64,000 nucleotides of DNA from Stenotrophomonas sp. UBA7346 (lineage in GTDB: Bacteria; Pseudomonadota; Gammaproteobacteria; Xanthomonadales; Xanthomonadaceae): the NCBI GenBank assembly GCA_002471015.1, contig DKPB01000094.1:1840-65839 (forward strand). The letters are read 5' to 3'. Below the pieces are notes generated by a model. It did not search any database. It was not told where the DNA came from and was given only the letters and a program-made list of their open reading frames with translations. Shown here piece by piece: positions 34,792 through 49,700 of the stretch. The first letter of the stretch is position 1, and each line of letters opens with the position of its first letter. The position numbers and the translations under genes are program-made.

Positions 34792-37700
34792 ATGTCGGCT
34801 GTGTTCACAGGCAATGGTCTGGGTCTGTTCAATACCTCGTTGGATCAGCTGGGCTACGGGTTGGGCCAGGGAGCTGGGGTAGGGCAGGGGCGAGACAACC
34901 GCTATGTGAACGTTGCCACGGGCAATCTGGTCTGGCAGAGCGCAGATGAACATCTGGTGTTTCGGGGGCTGACGATAGGGTTGGCCCGTACCTACAACAG
35001 CCTTGGCCAGATCAGTGACGTCGGTGCGGACGGCTGGATAACCGGATTTGAGCGCAGGATTGCGTTGCAAAGTGGCGGGTTCAACGCTAGCGGCAGCGTG
35101 ATGCGGCGCTATACCGGCGACGGTGCCTACCAGGACTTCGTGTACCAGTCTGCCAATGTGTACCGATCAACCGGGGGCGATGGCGCGCACGACACGTTGA
35201 CCTGGACAGGCGATAGCTGGGTCTACGCCGAGGGCAGCAGCCGCCGTGAGGAACGGTATGCCTCCCAGGCCGACCCTATAGCGCAGGGGCGCTTGACACA
35301 CATGCGCGATCTGCGCAGTGACGGTACCACTCCTGCATCCTGGGTAGTGATTTACGACGCCAATCAACGTATCTCCGAGATCCGCGCCGAGGACGGCACC
35401 AGCACGGGCGAGGCAATGCTGTTCGGCTACGATGCCGCCGGTCGCCTGAGCAGCATATCCACGCGTGAGGCGGGGGTTGTCCGCCACCAGGTAGCGTATG
35501 AGTACGATGCACAAGGCCGGTTGGCAGCTGTGGTCTCGGATCTTACGGTCGGCAATACCGGTGACAATACCTGGTCTTCAACGGCTGCGCAGAACGACGG
35601 CCGCCTGTTCCGTACCCAGTACAGCTACGAAGGCGCAAGCCTGCGCCTGGCGGGCGTGACGCAAAGTGATGGAACCAAGGCGGTGTTTACGTACTACGCC
35701 GATGGTCGTCTCAAAAGTGCAAGTCAGGGGGATTCGGGGCAAGCAATCACTTACGCGTATGCGGCTGGCAGCACCACTGTCACCGACAGCTTGGGCCGTA
35801 GCTGGAGCTACGGCTATGACCAGGCTGGGCGGCTGACTTCTGTCACTGCGCCTGCCATTGCCGGGCAATCGGATGTAACGGCCTACCAATATGACGCTGC
35901 GGGAAACCTGACCCAGGTCAAGACCACCGGCGGTGCCGGCATTCTGTCGCAGGTGGACTATCTCCATGATGCAGCAGGTAACGTGACCTGGGAGTGGGAT
36001 GCACTGGGTAATGCGGTCAGTCGCAGCTGGAATTCCGCCAACCAGCTGGTCAGTGTTACGCGCTACACCGGCATTGATCCCGATGGGACAGGGGCAACCT
36101 TGCCCACCGGAGGGGCCACCACCCGCTATGTCTATGAGGCGCAGAACCGGCTGAGGTTCGCCATCGACGCCTTGGGGCAGGTTACCGAGTTGACCTATGC
36201 CACCGCCGGCAACGGCATAGGCCAACAGAGCAGCCAGCGCATCTATCTGGGAGCCAGCTATGGGGGGAGCTATGACTTGGCTGGGCTGGAAGCGTGGGCG
36301 ACAGCCGCGCAGAAGGCAGATAGTCAGCTCAGTGAGCTGATCTACGATGCGTGGGGACGCCTTTCCCAGCGGAATGACTACGCCACTGTCGATACATCCG
36401 GCAAGGGGGTGCTGGACGCCCGGGCTAACGTCGAACGTTACACGTATGATGCACAAGGCTTGTTGCGTCAACAGACTGTGTTGCGCGGTGCCTCGCGTAC
36501 TGCCGATGGCGCGGCACCAAGTGGTAGCCAGCAGATCGTGTACGCCTACGATGGCATGGGGCGACTGCTGAGCACGACCCAGCGCCAGGTTAGCTCGGCT
36601 GACACTGACATTACTACGTTGTTGACCACGTATGCGTACCTGGATTCCGGGCACCAGGTGCTGGTGACCGATGATGCGGGTCAGGTGGTGGTACAGACCC
36701 GTGACAGCGCCGGGCGATTGATATCGGTGAGCAGTCGCGGTGCGGTCGCTGGCGTGGTGCAGGTACGGACGACTACCAACTTCTACGATGCCGCAGGGCA
36801 GTTGCGCGCGACGGAGGATGCTGCTGGCGGCCGCAGCTACCTCTTCTATGACGCAAAAGGACGCCTTGAGGCGACGGTGGATGCAACTGGCGCAGTCAGT
36901 CGCAGCTACTACGACGCTGCGGGCCGCGTTGTTGGGACGCGAGGCTATGCAAATCGTGTGACAACCACGAGTTGGTTGAATGCGGGGCAGGTGGTGCCGA
37001 CGCAGGTGGACGCTCTGGGCCTGACAAACAATGCACTTGATCATGTCGCCAGCCGCACCTATGACATTGCCGGTCGTTTGCTAACAGAGACCGATGGCCC
37101 CGAAAGCAGTGCCACCAGAGTCGTCACCACCTACACCTATGATGGTAAGGGGCAGTTGCTACAGACCCGCAGCACCGATGCTGCGGGTACGGCAGGCACT
37201 GCACGGCTGCACCGCTACTTCTATGATCCGGCCGGGCGCCAGGTGGGAAGTCTTGATGCTGCTGGTTATCTCACTGAGCTACAGTACGACCGTGCAGGAA
37301 GGGTGGTGTCGCAGACACGCTATGCGACGGTCTCTCCGTCGGCGCATTGGGCGGCGGGAACCCTGGTCCAGCTACGTCCAGCGTCCAACCTGGCACAGGA
37401 TCAGACGACGCGATTCTTTCATGATGGTCGCGGACAGGTGGTGGGGCAGCTGGATGCCGAAGGCTATCTGACCGAATGGGTACTCGATGAGGCGGGCAAC
37501 TCTCGCGCAGAGCGTCGTTATGCGACTGCTCTGGTATGGGGCGCTGCGGACACGCTGACGACATTGCGCAGCCGTGCAGGGAGCTTCCGCGAACAGCGGA
37601 TGAGCTACAACGCACTGGGGCAGCTGGCCACGCAGGTAAATGCCGAGGGTACCGTCACCCGCTACAGCTATGACGACGCCGGCCGGCTGCTCAAGACCGA

Positions 37701-40700
37701 GGTGGCCCAGGGCACCAGCGAGGTGCGTGAGGGGCATCAACGCTACAACGTATTCGGGGAGTTGATAGGCGAGCTGAGCGGCGAAGCCGCGTTGCAGGTA
37801 CTGACGGGTATGACTGAGGCCCAGCTGGATGCAGTGTATGCCCAGTATGGTGTCCGTCACGGCTACGATGTGCTTGGGCGGCGTATCGAGACCATTGACG
37901 TTGCGGGCAATCGCAGCTGGTATTTCTACAATGCCGCCGGCCAACAAACGTTCGCGGTGCGTGGTGTTGCTGACGAGAATAGCCTGGCGAATGCGCTTGG
38001 TGAGGTCACCGAACAGCGTTACAACGCCTTTGGCCAAGCTACCGATGCAGTAAGCTACACGGGACGAATCAGGTTGTCCGTGGCCGGGAGCCGTTCCAGC
38101 GTAGAGGCAGCCCTGTCGACGTTGAGTTATGTAGCTGCAACGGACAGCCGTCGGCAATATACCTATACAAACCGCGGCCAACTTGCCAGCTCGATCGATG
38201 CAGAGGGCGGCATCCGCCAGTACAGCTACGACGCGTTTGGTGACCTGCGGGTCGAGCAGTCATGGGTGGGCACCAGCAGCGCTACCACAACGCAGTACCG
38301 CTATGACTTGCGCGGTTTGCAGACTCGAGTCATCGAGGCCGTGGGCAGTGCACTGGAGCGCGAGCAGTCGGTGACCCTGGACGCGTTTGGCAGGATCACC
38401 ACCAGCACCGACGCCCGTGGCAGTCTGCGTACACAGACTTACGATCGCCTTGGCCGTCAGTTGACAAGCCAGCAGGTAGTGGGCTCCCGCCCGGAAAGTA
38501 CTAGTATCAGCTACGACGCCTACGGTCGTGTCCTGAGTTCCACGGATGCCATGGGACGGGTGACACAGCAGGTGCACGACGATGCAGCGCGCAGCGTGAC
38601 CATCACATCGCCGGAAGGTGTTGTTGTCACCACGCTGCACAACCGGCACGGCCAAAGCATCCGCATCACCGACGCCCTGGGCTATAGCGAGTACGTCTAC
38701 AATCGTGATGGGCAGTTGACGGCCGAACAGCGCAAGACAGCCAGCGGTGCCGTCGTCACGTCGCAGTCAAATCAATACGATGCTGCCCGCGGCCTTCTCC
38801 TGGCCACGGTGGATGGTTCTGGTCGACGGGTGGAGTTCCGGTACGATGCAGCCGGCAGGGTGCTGCAGCGTATCGAAGATCCGGCCGGGATGGCGCTGCT
38901 TACCCAGTATGCATATGACGGTCAGGGTCGCCAGCTGAGCGTGACTGATGCCAGTGGCCGACTTACAGAATACAGCTACGACAGGGAAGGGCGGCTGGTA
39001 CAGGTAGCCCGTGATCCTGCTGGCCTGAAGATGCTGACGCGCTACGCGTACGACGTCGCAGGCAGGGCCATCACGCTGGTAGAGGGTTCGGGCAGCCTGG
39101 CCCGTACCACACAGTACCAATATGACCTGCTTGGCCGTCGTATTGCCGAGGTGGTGGATCCAGGAACGGGGCGCCTGAACCTGACGACCAGCTATGCATA
39201 CGATGCAGCTGACAACCTCATTCGCCGCACCGATGCCAATGGGCAGGTGACGCGGTTCTATTACGACGCTGCCAACCGGCTGGTTTACACGGTGAACCCC
39301 CTCGGCGCGCTGACCAAGAACTGGTACGACGCGGCGGGCCGCGTTGTGGCCACGCGGGCGTTCCTGCAAGCGACGGACGCGTCCACCCTGGAAGACGCAA
39401 GTACCATCGCTCAGATAGATTTGCGCTTGGCGTGGAATCCTGCAGACAAACTGACTTACTTCGTCTTTGATGGTGACGGCCGGGTGCGCTGGACGCTCCG
39501 CGCCAACGGCGAGGTGGAGGAGTCCTCGTTCGACGCCGCAGGTCGGTTGATCGCGAACCGCAACTACGCAACCAAGTTCACCATTTCGACTGCGCTGGCT
39601 AACAAGCTTCTCGCCGGCACCGTTGTTCCCGGAGAGATAACTGCGACAAGGAACGATGCGCTCGACCAGCGTACCTATCGTGTATTGGATGCCGCAGGTC
39701 AGCCCCGTCTCCTTGTCGACGGGCAAGGCAACGTCAAGCAACTGCAGTACGATCTAGCAGGCCGTCTGGTCGGGACGCTTGCGTACTCGCGCCCGGCAGT
39801 GCTGACTGCGGAGTTGCGGGCCCAGCTTGAGGCGGGAAGTGCAACGATCGCAGGCATCCTAGCAGTAGTCACTGCTGATGCGGCCAAGGACATGGTCGAG
39901 TACCGTGTTCATGACGCGGCAGGGCGCCTGCGCTACAGCATTGACGCAATCGGCGCCGTCCATGAAACGCTGTTGGATGGATCTGGGAAGGTCTACGGCG
40001 AGCGCGGGTACGCAGTCCCTCTGATTGTCACAACGGCACTGCGTGGGAAATTGCAGGCTGGCACCGCAACTGCGGCAGAAATCGCAGCGCTGCTTGCCCC
40101 CAATATCAACGATGCGCGCAACACGGAGAGCTATAGCATCCTTGATGCTGCAGGCCAGGCGCGGTACACCGTGAAAATCGTCGCAGACATCGCCGGTGCA
40201 CGCAGTGCGTACATCAGTGAACTGCGCTATGACACGCTGGGTAGAGTCTACGAAAGCATCGAACGCGAGGCGCGGGTAGGCGAAAGTGCCCTGACCCCGG
40301 TCATCGCTGCTCTGCGGGACGGTTCGGCGCAGATTTCGTCTGTGTCAGGATGGATCGGAACGACTTTGCGACGCATAGCTTGGGTCCGTGACGCTGCTGG
40401 CCGCGTGCGCTATACGGCAACGCTGGGTGCAAACAGTCTTTGGTATGTCAGTGAACAGCGACTAGATGCAGCGGGTCAGGTTGTCGCTGACATCAAATAC
40501 GCGGGACCGGTTGCCCTCGGCAATACCCGTACCGAAGCCACGATGCAGGCTGCCGTCACCACTGCGGGCGGGGACGCCGCCGCGCAGCAACGTATCACCC
40601 GCTACGTCCGGGATGCTGCGGGACAGTTGCGATATCAGATCGATGATGCAGGTGCTGTAGTCGAGTATCGCTATGACGGCGCGGGGCGGGTTGTTGAGAC

Positions 40701-43700
40701 CCGTCAGTATGCAGTGCTCATATCAACCAATACCGCGGCTACCGAAGCAGCGGTCGCTACCGCGGTGGCTGCGCAGACAGGTAGCAACGTCCGGGTCAGC
40801 AAAACTGCCTATGACGCAGGCAGTCAGGTGGCAAAAACTACTGATGCGGCAGGAAATGTAGAGGAGTTCGCCTACGATGGTATCGGGCGACGCATCAGCT
40901 ACAAGAACAAGCTGGGCAACCAGTGGACTTATGCCTATGACGCTGCAGGCCGGTTGACGCAGGAAGTCAGCCCGAAGGTGGTGGTGGCCTCGGCTGGCCT
41001 GGACGGTGCGGTGGCAACCGTCAGTCGCAGCATTACCACGGCGATCGCCTACGACGCGTTGGGCAATGTCATTAGCCGGACGGAGGACGCTGCAGGCACT
41101 GTTTCGCGCACTACCCAGTATCAGTACGACAACCGCGGTAACCAGGTTCGCATCGTTTTTCCTGATGCCTGGCGGATCAATGCGGCCGGCCAGTTTGAAG
41201 CCTCTGGGCAGGCGCCGTCCATCGATGTCGTGTATGACGCGCTTGGTCGTGCGGTCGTGCAGAAAGATGTAAACGGGAGTTACAGCTACAAGGTTTACGA
41301 TAGCCTTGATCGCGTGGCCTTCGAGGTGGATTCCGATGGTTATGTCACCGGCTATACCTACAATGCGTTTGGAGAGGTCACGCAGCTGCGGCGCTACACC
41401 AAAGCCATAAGTACGGCTGATATTGCCGGCTTTGTGCCGGGCAAACCGTTGCTGCTGTCTGACATGACCGCTACTGTCATTGTCACCAATACCAACGACC
41501 GGATACTCACTACGACGTATGACACGCGTGGACTGAAGGCTACGGTCAAGCAACAGACGATCACCTACACGCAGCTCTCCGGTGCCACCGCCACTGCATC
41601 ACCCACCACGCAGTTCACCTACAACGGATTTGGTGAACTTGTGCGCACATCCGTGCTGCTGGATGAGGCTGCCAACCTGTGGGCCGACAGCTGGCAGTAC
41701 TACGATGATCTTGGTCGGACAGTGCTTACTGTAGATGCCGAGGGGTATGTCACCGGAACTCGCTACAACGCGATGGGGGAGGCCGTCGAGGTCCGTGAGT
41801 ATGCGCGCGCTCTGTCGCCGACAGCCCAGGCGGCGCTGACCACCGAAACTCCGCCCGCCAATCCCGCAGCGGGTGAGGCGGGTATCGGCTACGACCGGGT
41901 CGTTGCTTATACCTACGATGTGATGGGTCGGAAACAAAGTGAGACAGTGCTGCGGCGATTTGACCGGGCAGATGGTTCTCAAGGGGCACGCAATGTCGTA
42001 ACCCAGTGGAACTATGATGCTGCGGGCCAGATGGTCATGGTGGATCTGGACGGGCAGCAGAGCCGTACCAGTTACGATGCAATGGGGCGGGTCAGTGCAC
42101 TGCAGGAAGCTGCCCAGCTGCGGTTGGTAAGCAACGCGGAAAGCCAGCTGCTGGGCACCACCGCCGTGGACTTGGGTGCGCAAGGGCTGTATGTGCTCAG
42201 CTCCGCGTATACAGCCATGGCCTATGACGCCTTTGGCAATGCTGTGCGTGTCATTCGCTATGCCAATGGCTTGCAGCAAGGGCAAAGTTCGCCAGTGGGC
42301 GACAGTGTCAATGATCAGGTGAGCGTCACCGCCTATGACCGGCAGGGCAGGGCAGTCATGAACCGCGATGCCCTGGGCCAGCAGGTGTTCCTGCAGTACG
42401 ATGCATCAGACCACGTGGTCCATAGCTGGTACACACTGACAGGCAATGATGGGCGAACCACTGCTGTCCACAGCTACTACAGCTATGACGGCGCTGGCCG
42501 CCAACTGAGCAGTCGAACGCAACGCGATGGCGCAGCAACCCCGGATCAGCTCGAGGTAGTCCGTTACAATGCGTTTGGCGAGATTGTTGCCAAGGGCAAT
42601 GACGATGCAGCAGGCGCCACACTTCCTGCAACCTATCAGTACGATCGCGCAGGAAATTTGATAAGCACGAATGCTGAAGGTGGCTCGGTTCGCCAGTATG
42701 GCTACAACCTTGCCGGCTATCAGGTGCGCGAGCAGCACGCCGTCTACAACGGAACGGGTACTACAACCGCTGCAACGCGCTACATAACCGACCGTCTTGG
42801 CCGCACCACCGGCATGGTCCTGCCATCGAACACGGCCGATGCCAACCAGGTCAACTATCTCTCGCAGGTCGTTGACCGTTGGGGCAATGTCCTGCAGTTG
42901 GTTGATCCTCGCGGCTATCAGACCACAAATCAGTACAACGATCGTAACCAGCTGGTGAAGCAGGTATTGCCACTGGTTAAAGTGGTTACCAATACCGCCG
43001 CCGGCACCTGGGCGCGGCCGGAGCTGAGCTGGTCCTACGATGAGTTGGGGCGTCTGGTGGCCAGTCGCGACGGCAACGGCAATATTACTCGTTACGAGTA
43101 CGACGGCGCGGGCAAGAAGACCAAGGTGATCGATGCCAACGGCAACATCACCCAGACGGCTTATGACGTGCTTGGTCGCGAGCGATTCGTGCAGAATGCG
43201 CTGGGCTATGTGACGTTCAAGCAGTACGATCGGCTTGATCGCGTTACCGCGCACGGGGACTACCTACCAAATTCAGCGGGGTCCGCGCGCACCAAAAAGG
43301 TGTTGGAGAGCTATGTTCTGAATCAGAACGGCCAGCGCCTGCAGTCGACCAATGCGGCGAACAATACGTACAAGTACGACTACGACAGCCAAGGTCAGCT
43401 GATTCGCAGCCAGACGCCCATGGGCGTGGTGATGGAGTATGCCTACGATCTGGGCGGGCGCCGGTCGTTGGAGCGCTACGCGTTGAGTCATGCCAACGTG
43501 GTGGATCGCGATGGCGAGACAGTACGGACCAACGAGCAGACTTGGGACTACGATTACTTCGGTCGGTTGATCGATCACAATGACCTGAGTGGTCGGGATT
43601 ACAACTATATCTACGACGCGGCTTCCGGCCAGTTGATAAAGGAAACCAACAGCTCCGGTTTGGACCGTAGCACCACCTACTTCGCCAATGGCCAGGTCCA

Positions 43701-46700
43701 GAGCGTTCAGGAGGTTGGCGGCGGTAGCTACAACTACGCCTATGATCAGGCCGGCAACCGGATCCTTGAGCAGATCCAGGTTACTGATAGCCGTGGGAAG
43801 GTCTTCAATCTCAAGACCCAGATCGTCTATGACAGCCACAACCGCCTGCAGCGAGTGGTGCAGGATGATGTCAGCAACAACCAGCGCGTGTTCGAACTCA
43901 GCTACGATTACGATGCTGCGGGCAATCGCACGCATGTGGTGGCGCGCAGTGGCTATGGCGAGAACTCCCTGCCGATCACCGTGACCAATGCAGCACCCGA
44001 AGTTATCGGCTTGCCGCCGAACCGTACCGTACGGACGGGGGTGGAGTCGCAATTCCGGGTACGCCTGAGCGATCTGTTCCGTGACCCCGAGGGCAAGGCG
44101 CTGTCCGTCACCGCCGGGCAGGTTTCTGCAGGGGCACTGACGGCACTGCCGGCCTGGCTTACCTACAGCGTCGACGTGAACTCAGGGGAGGCGGTGTTCC
44201 AGGCGGCAGCAGGTTCCAGCGCTGCCAACAACCAGACGTTCCGGCTCAGATTGACCGCCAACGACGGCAGCGCCACGGCCCTGGTGGAGTTTAACCTGAA
44301 TGTGCGCGCCAACACCGCGCCCGAACTGAAGCCTGGCGCTACCACCACCGTGGCGATCAAGACCGGTCGGCCGTGGGCAATGGAAATGCCGGTCGACAGC
44401 TACTTCCTGGATCAGGATGTAGGCGATAGTCTGAAGCTCACCGGCAGCATCAGTCCCGCAGGCAGCGGGCTTATCCTGGATGCATCAAATCCCTCCGTGC
44501 TGCGGCTCAGTGGCACGGCACCGGTGACCGGTACCTACACGCTGACTTTGGTAGCAACGGACCAGTTGGGTGCAACGCGCAGCCGAACGGTTTCTTTAAA
44601 TGTAGCGCCCAACGCCGCGCCTACCGTTGTGGCAGCTATACCCGCACAGGAAACCACGCGCGGACACAGCTTTATCCTTGAGAAAAATGTTGCACAGGTA
44701 TTTGTCGACAGTCAGGGAGATGCGTTCAGTGTTACCGCATCGCTTGATAATGGGCTCCCGCTTCCGCCTTGGTTGAACTTCTCGTTCAAGAATGACCAGG
44801 CCGTCCCACAGTTGTTGTTCAATGGTGAGGTTCCTGCATCGATTGCCGATGGGACGGTCTATACCATCCGTTTGACTGCAACGGATGTTGAAGGCGCGGT
44901 ATCCACCACGACTTTCACGCTGAAGGTGTTTGCCAATCGGGCCCCCACGGTCAAGACTACGCTGCCTTCCCAGTCACTTCGGGTGTATGACACTGTCAGC
45001 CTGAAATTTGATATCGCCTCGATTTTCGCTGATGCAGACGGTGACGCAATGGTCTTTGACCTTGTGCATCCGAATGGGTCCGATAAAACCGGATGGCTGA
45101 AACTTACTGTGGATCATTCCACCGGAAAGTTCTCGCTCACGGGGACTGCCACTACAAGTGGTTCGTATAGCGTGCAAATCAGGGCCAGAGATACCGAGGG
45201 CGCTACTTCGGTTGTTTCAATGGCTTTGGAGATAAGGCCGGAGACGGGCCCTGTTCGAAACCCGGCCGTGCCGGTTTACGATCAGCTGGTGAAGATCGGA
45301 AGGGGATTCAGTTTCGTTCTTCCGTCGAATATGTTTACCGACGCGGAGAATGACCCCATCTCCCTGTCACTGAGTGTGGTGATTCCGAATGAGTACATGT
45401 TGGATACGGTCCCTCCCACTCCGATGTATGAAATCTATTATGAGCCACTGCCGTCGTGGATGAGTTTCAACCCGACGACACGTGTTGTCTCAGGAACGGT
45501 CCCGCCAGGAACTTCCGTACATTCCTTCATGCTGCGTGTCAGTGCCTCATCCGGTCGTCTATCGGTAAGCGGTGGTGATCGTGTCGGCGCTGCTAATAAT
45601 GCCTTGGATAGCGACATCAAGATCGATGTCGTTCCATTCATCAATGCCGCCCCGACGTACAGCAGCGGCAGCTTGCCAAACCGTGCCATCGTTCACGGCG
45701 GGGCTGTCGACCTGGCGCTTCCTGCAAATGCCTTCATTGAGCCGGATGGTGATGCGCTGACCTACACCGCTGAGGTGCTGGTTGGTAGCGCCTGGGTAAG
45801 TCTGTCCACGCTCGGCCTGGCTATAAACTCCAGCACCGGCCGGATCACAGGAACCGCAAGCAACCTGCTGCAGACCAGCTACTCGGTCCGCATTGTGGCG
45901 CGTGATCCTCAGGGGCTTAGTGCTACCGGGACATTTGCATTCACGGTTACAAATACAGCGCCTGTTGCCGCGACCATCCCTGCGCAGACTTTCGGTAGGA
46001 ATGTAAGTAGCACCTTCAGCCTCGCCAGCTATTTCAGCGATGTGAACGGTGATGCGCTGACGTTTACAGCGGCGGGTTTGCCGACGGGCCTGAGTATCTC
46101 CAGTGGAGGCTTGATTTCCGGTTCCGCTACGGCTGCCCTGGGCGCCTACACGGTCACCGTGACGGCTGCTGATGGACGCGGCGGCACGGTGTCCAAGGCA
46201 TTCACGCTCATCGTGGCCAATAGCGCACCAACGGCACCGGCGATTGCGAACCAGACCGCAACTGCCGGCGCTGCGTGGAGCTTCACGGTGCCTGCCTTTA
46301 CCGATCCCAATGGCGATGCCCTGACCTATACGGTCAGCGGCCTGCCGTCATGGATGAGCTTCAACGCGACAACACGCGTATTGAGCGGCACCTCGACAGC
46401 GGTGGGCAGCTGGACGGTGACGGTCACTGCCACCGACCCCGCCGGTGCGAGCGTGAGCAAGGCCTTTACGGTAACGACACCGAACACGGCGCCGGTTGCG
46501 GGGACCATCCCGGCGCAGTCAATGGCACGCAACGTCGCCAGCAGTCTGTCCGTCGCCGGTTACTTCACCGATGCCAATGGTGATGCACTGACCTTCACCG
46601 CCACCGGCCTACCCGCCGGCTTGGCTATTTCCACTGCGGGTGTCATCAGCGGCACGCCGACGGCGGCGCTGGGCAATGTAACCGTCACGGTGACTGCAGC

Positions 46701-49700
46701 CGATGGAAGAGGGGGCACGGTAAGCAAGGCATTTACCCTGACAATCGCCAATACCGCTCCCACCGCGCCTGCCATCGCCAACCAGACGGCCGCTGTGGGC
46801 GCGGCATGGAGTTTCACTGCGCCCGCGTTCTCCGACGCCAACGGCGATGCATTGACCTACACCATCAGTGGCATGCCTTCCTGGATGAGTTTCAATGCCA
46901 GTACCCGGGTGCTGAGTGGTACTCCGAAACCCGTTGGAACCTGGACGATCACCCTGACTGCCACCGATCCCAGCGGGGCCGCGGTCAGCAAAGCGTTCAC
47001 GGTCACGACCCCCAATGTTGCCCCAACCGCAGGCACGGTGCCCAACCAATCGCTGGCGCGCAATATCGCCGGCAGCATCTCCGTCGCAGCGCATTTTGCC
47101 GACGCCAATGGTGATGCCCTCACCTTTACCGCCTCTGGTCTGCCGACGGGCTTGAGCATTTCCACCGCAGGTGTCATCAGCGGTACGCCTACGGCTGCCC
47201 TTGGCGCGTACACGGTGACCGTGACGGCTGCTGATGGACGCGGCGGCACGGTGTCCAAAGCATTCACGCTCACCGTGGCCAATAGCGCACCAACGGCCCC
47301 GGCGATTGCGAACCAGACCGCAACCGCAGGCGCAGCGTGGAGCTTCACGGTACCTGCCTTTAGCGATCTCAATGGCGATGCCTTGACCTATACGGTCACC
47401 GGCCTGCCGTCATGGATGAGCTTCAACGCGACAACGCGCGTACTGAGCGGTACCTCGACAGCGGTGGGCAGCTGGACGGTGACGGTCACCGCCACCGACC
47501 CCGCCGGTGCGAGCGTGAGCAAGGCCTTTACGGTAACGACACCGAACGTGGCGCCAGTTGTAGGGACCATCCCGGCACAGTCAATGGCACGTAACGTCGC
47601 CAGCAGTCTGTCCGTCGCCGGTTACTTCACCGATGCCAATAGTGATGCACTGACCTTCACCGCCACCGGCTTACCCGCCGGCTTGGCTATTTCCACTGCG
47701 GGTGTCATCAGCGGCACGCCGACGGCGGCGCTGGGCAATGTAACCGTCACGGTGACTGCGGCCGATGGAAGAGGGGGCACGGTAAGCAAGGCATTTACCC
47801 TGACAATCGCCAATACCGCTCCCACCGCGCCTGCCATCGCCAACCAAGCGGCCGCCGTGGGCGCGGCATGGAGTTTCACTGCGCCCGCGTTCTCCGATGC
47901 CAACGGCGATGCATTGACCTACACCATCAGTGGCATGCCTTCCTGGATGAGTTTCAATGCCAGTACCCGGGTGCTGAGTGGTACTCCGAAACCCGTTGGA
48001 ACCTGGACGATCACTCTGACTGCCACCGATCCCAGCGGGGCCGCGGTCAGCAAAGCGTTCAAAGTCACGACCCCCAATGTTGCGCCAACCGCAGGCACGG
48101 TGCCCAACCAATCGCTGGCACGCAATATCGCCGGCAGCATCTCGGTCGCAGCGCATTTTGCCGATGCCAATGGTGATGCCCTCACCTTTACCGCCTCTGG
48201 TCTGCCGACGGGCTTGAGCATTTCCACCGCAGGTGTCATCAGCGGTACGCCTACCGCTGCCCTTGGCGCGTACACGGTGACCGTGACGGCTGCTGATGGA
48301 CGCGGCGGCACGGTGTCCAAAGCATTCACGCTCACCGTGGCCAATAGCGCACCAACAGCACCGACGATTGCGAACCAGACCGCAACTGCTGGCGCAGCGT
48401 GGAGCTTCACGGTGCCTGCCTTTACCGATCCCAATGGCGACGCCCTGACCTATACGGTCACCGGCCTGCCGTCATGGATGAGCTTCAACGCGACAACACG
48501 CGTATTGAGCGGTGCAGCAAAGCCAGCAGGTAGCTGGACCATCACGGTGACGGCAACGGACCCTTCCAATGCTGCTATTTCGAAGTCATTCACCGTTACC
48601 ACGCCGAATGTTGCACCGGTGGTGGCGGCAGCCATTCCAGCGCAAACCGCCAGCCGCAACATCACCTGGTCCTACCAGATACCGGCGGGCACCTTTAGTG
48701 ATATCAATGGCGACACGCTGACCTATTCGGTGACGGGTTTGCCTGCGGGCATCACGTTCACCCCTGCGACCAGGACATTGTCTGGCAAGGCCACGGTCGC
48801 CCCGGGCGCCTACACGCTTGTGGTCACCGCTGCCGATGGCAACGGCGGGACGCGCGCCACCAATCTGGTGCTCAACGTGACCAATAGCGTGCCGAAGTAC
48901 GCAGGAACATTGGTCGCCCGGACTGCGCAGAACGGTGAGTCGGTTAATTGGGTATTGCCGGCGGGCGCCTTTACCGACCCCAACGGTGATGCGCTTACGT
49001 ACTCTTTGATGGTTCAGCGACCGGGCTACCAGGAAACCTACTGGGAGCCAAAGGAAGCTGCCTGGATGGTGCGATGGATCGAGCCTGAGTGGATTACGGT
49101 TTCATCGCCAGTAATCAATGCCAGTACGGGAGCGATCACTGGGGTATTGCCGCTGTTCTATGCGCCGGTTTCCCCGGTCAATGGAACTGGCGGAGGGCCG
49201 CAGCCCTGGATGGCAATCAGGATCACAGCCACCGACAGTTACGGTGCGTCAGTCAGTGGTGAGTTCTCGGCAGACATCAACGTTGCTCCCAAGGGGTCCT
49301 CACCTGGCAATAAGACGATAAAGTCCAATGTGGCGTGGAGTCTGACGGTACCGGCGTTCACGGATGACAACAACGATGCGCTGACCTATTCAATCAGTGG
49401 GCTTCCGGCCGGGCTTTCATTCAATGCAACCACGCGTGTCATCAGTGGTGCGGTGGCCACTGCGGGCGCATACACCATCACCATCACCGCAAATGATGGC
49501 AAGGGTGGAGTCGGTTCCACCAGCTTTGTACTGACCGTGCAAGCCAATACGGCACCTACCGCGCCGACGATTCCCAACCAGACGGGAACGGTAGGTACTG
49601 CATACTCGTACCAGATTCCGGCATTCTCGGACGCCGACAACGACGTGCTTACCTATAGCGCGTCGGGGCTGCCCGCAGGCATGTCCTTTAACGCTTCAAC

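Noticed and set aside
42406..43254. Minus-strand open frames across the RHS gene (also 35,578-37,044, 37,372-38,181, 43,273-44,052)
   Set aside because: Regular antisense shadows of the YD repeats; no independent protein features.
46129..48513. Regular repeats considered as a CRISPR or satellite array
   Set aside because: Units are 1,062 nt, in-frame coding and without short repeat-spacer structure.
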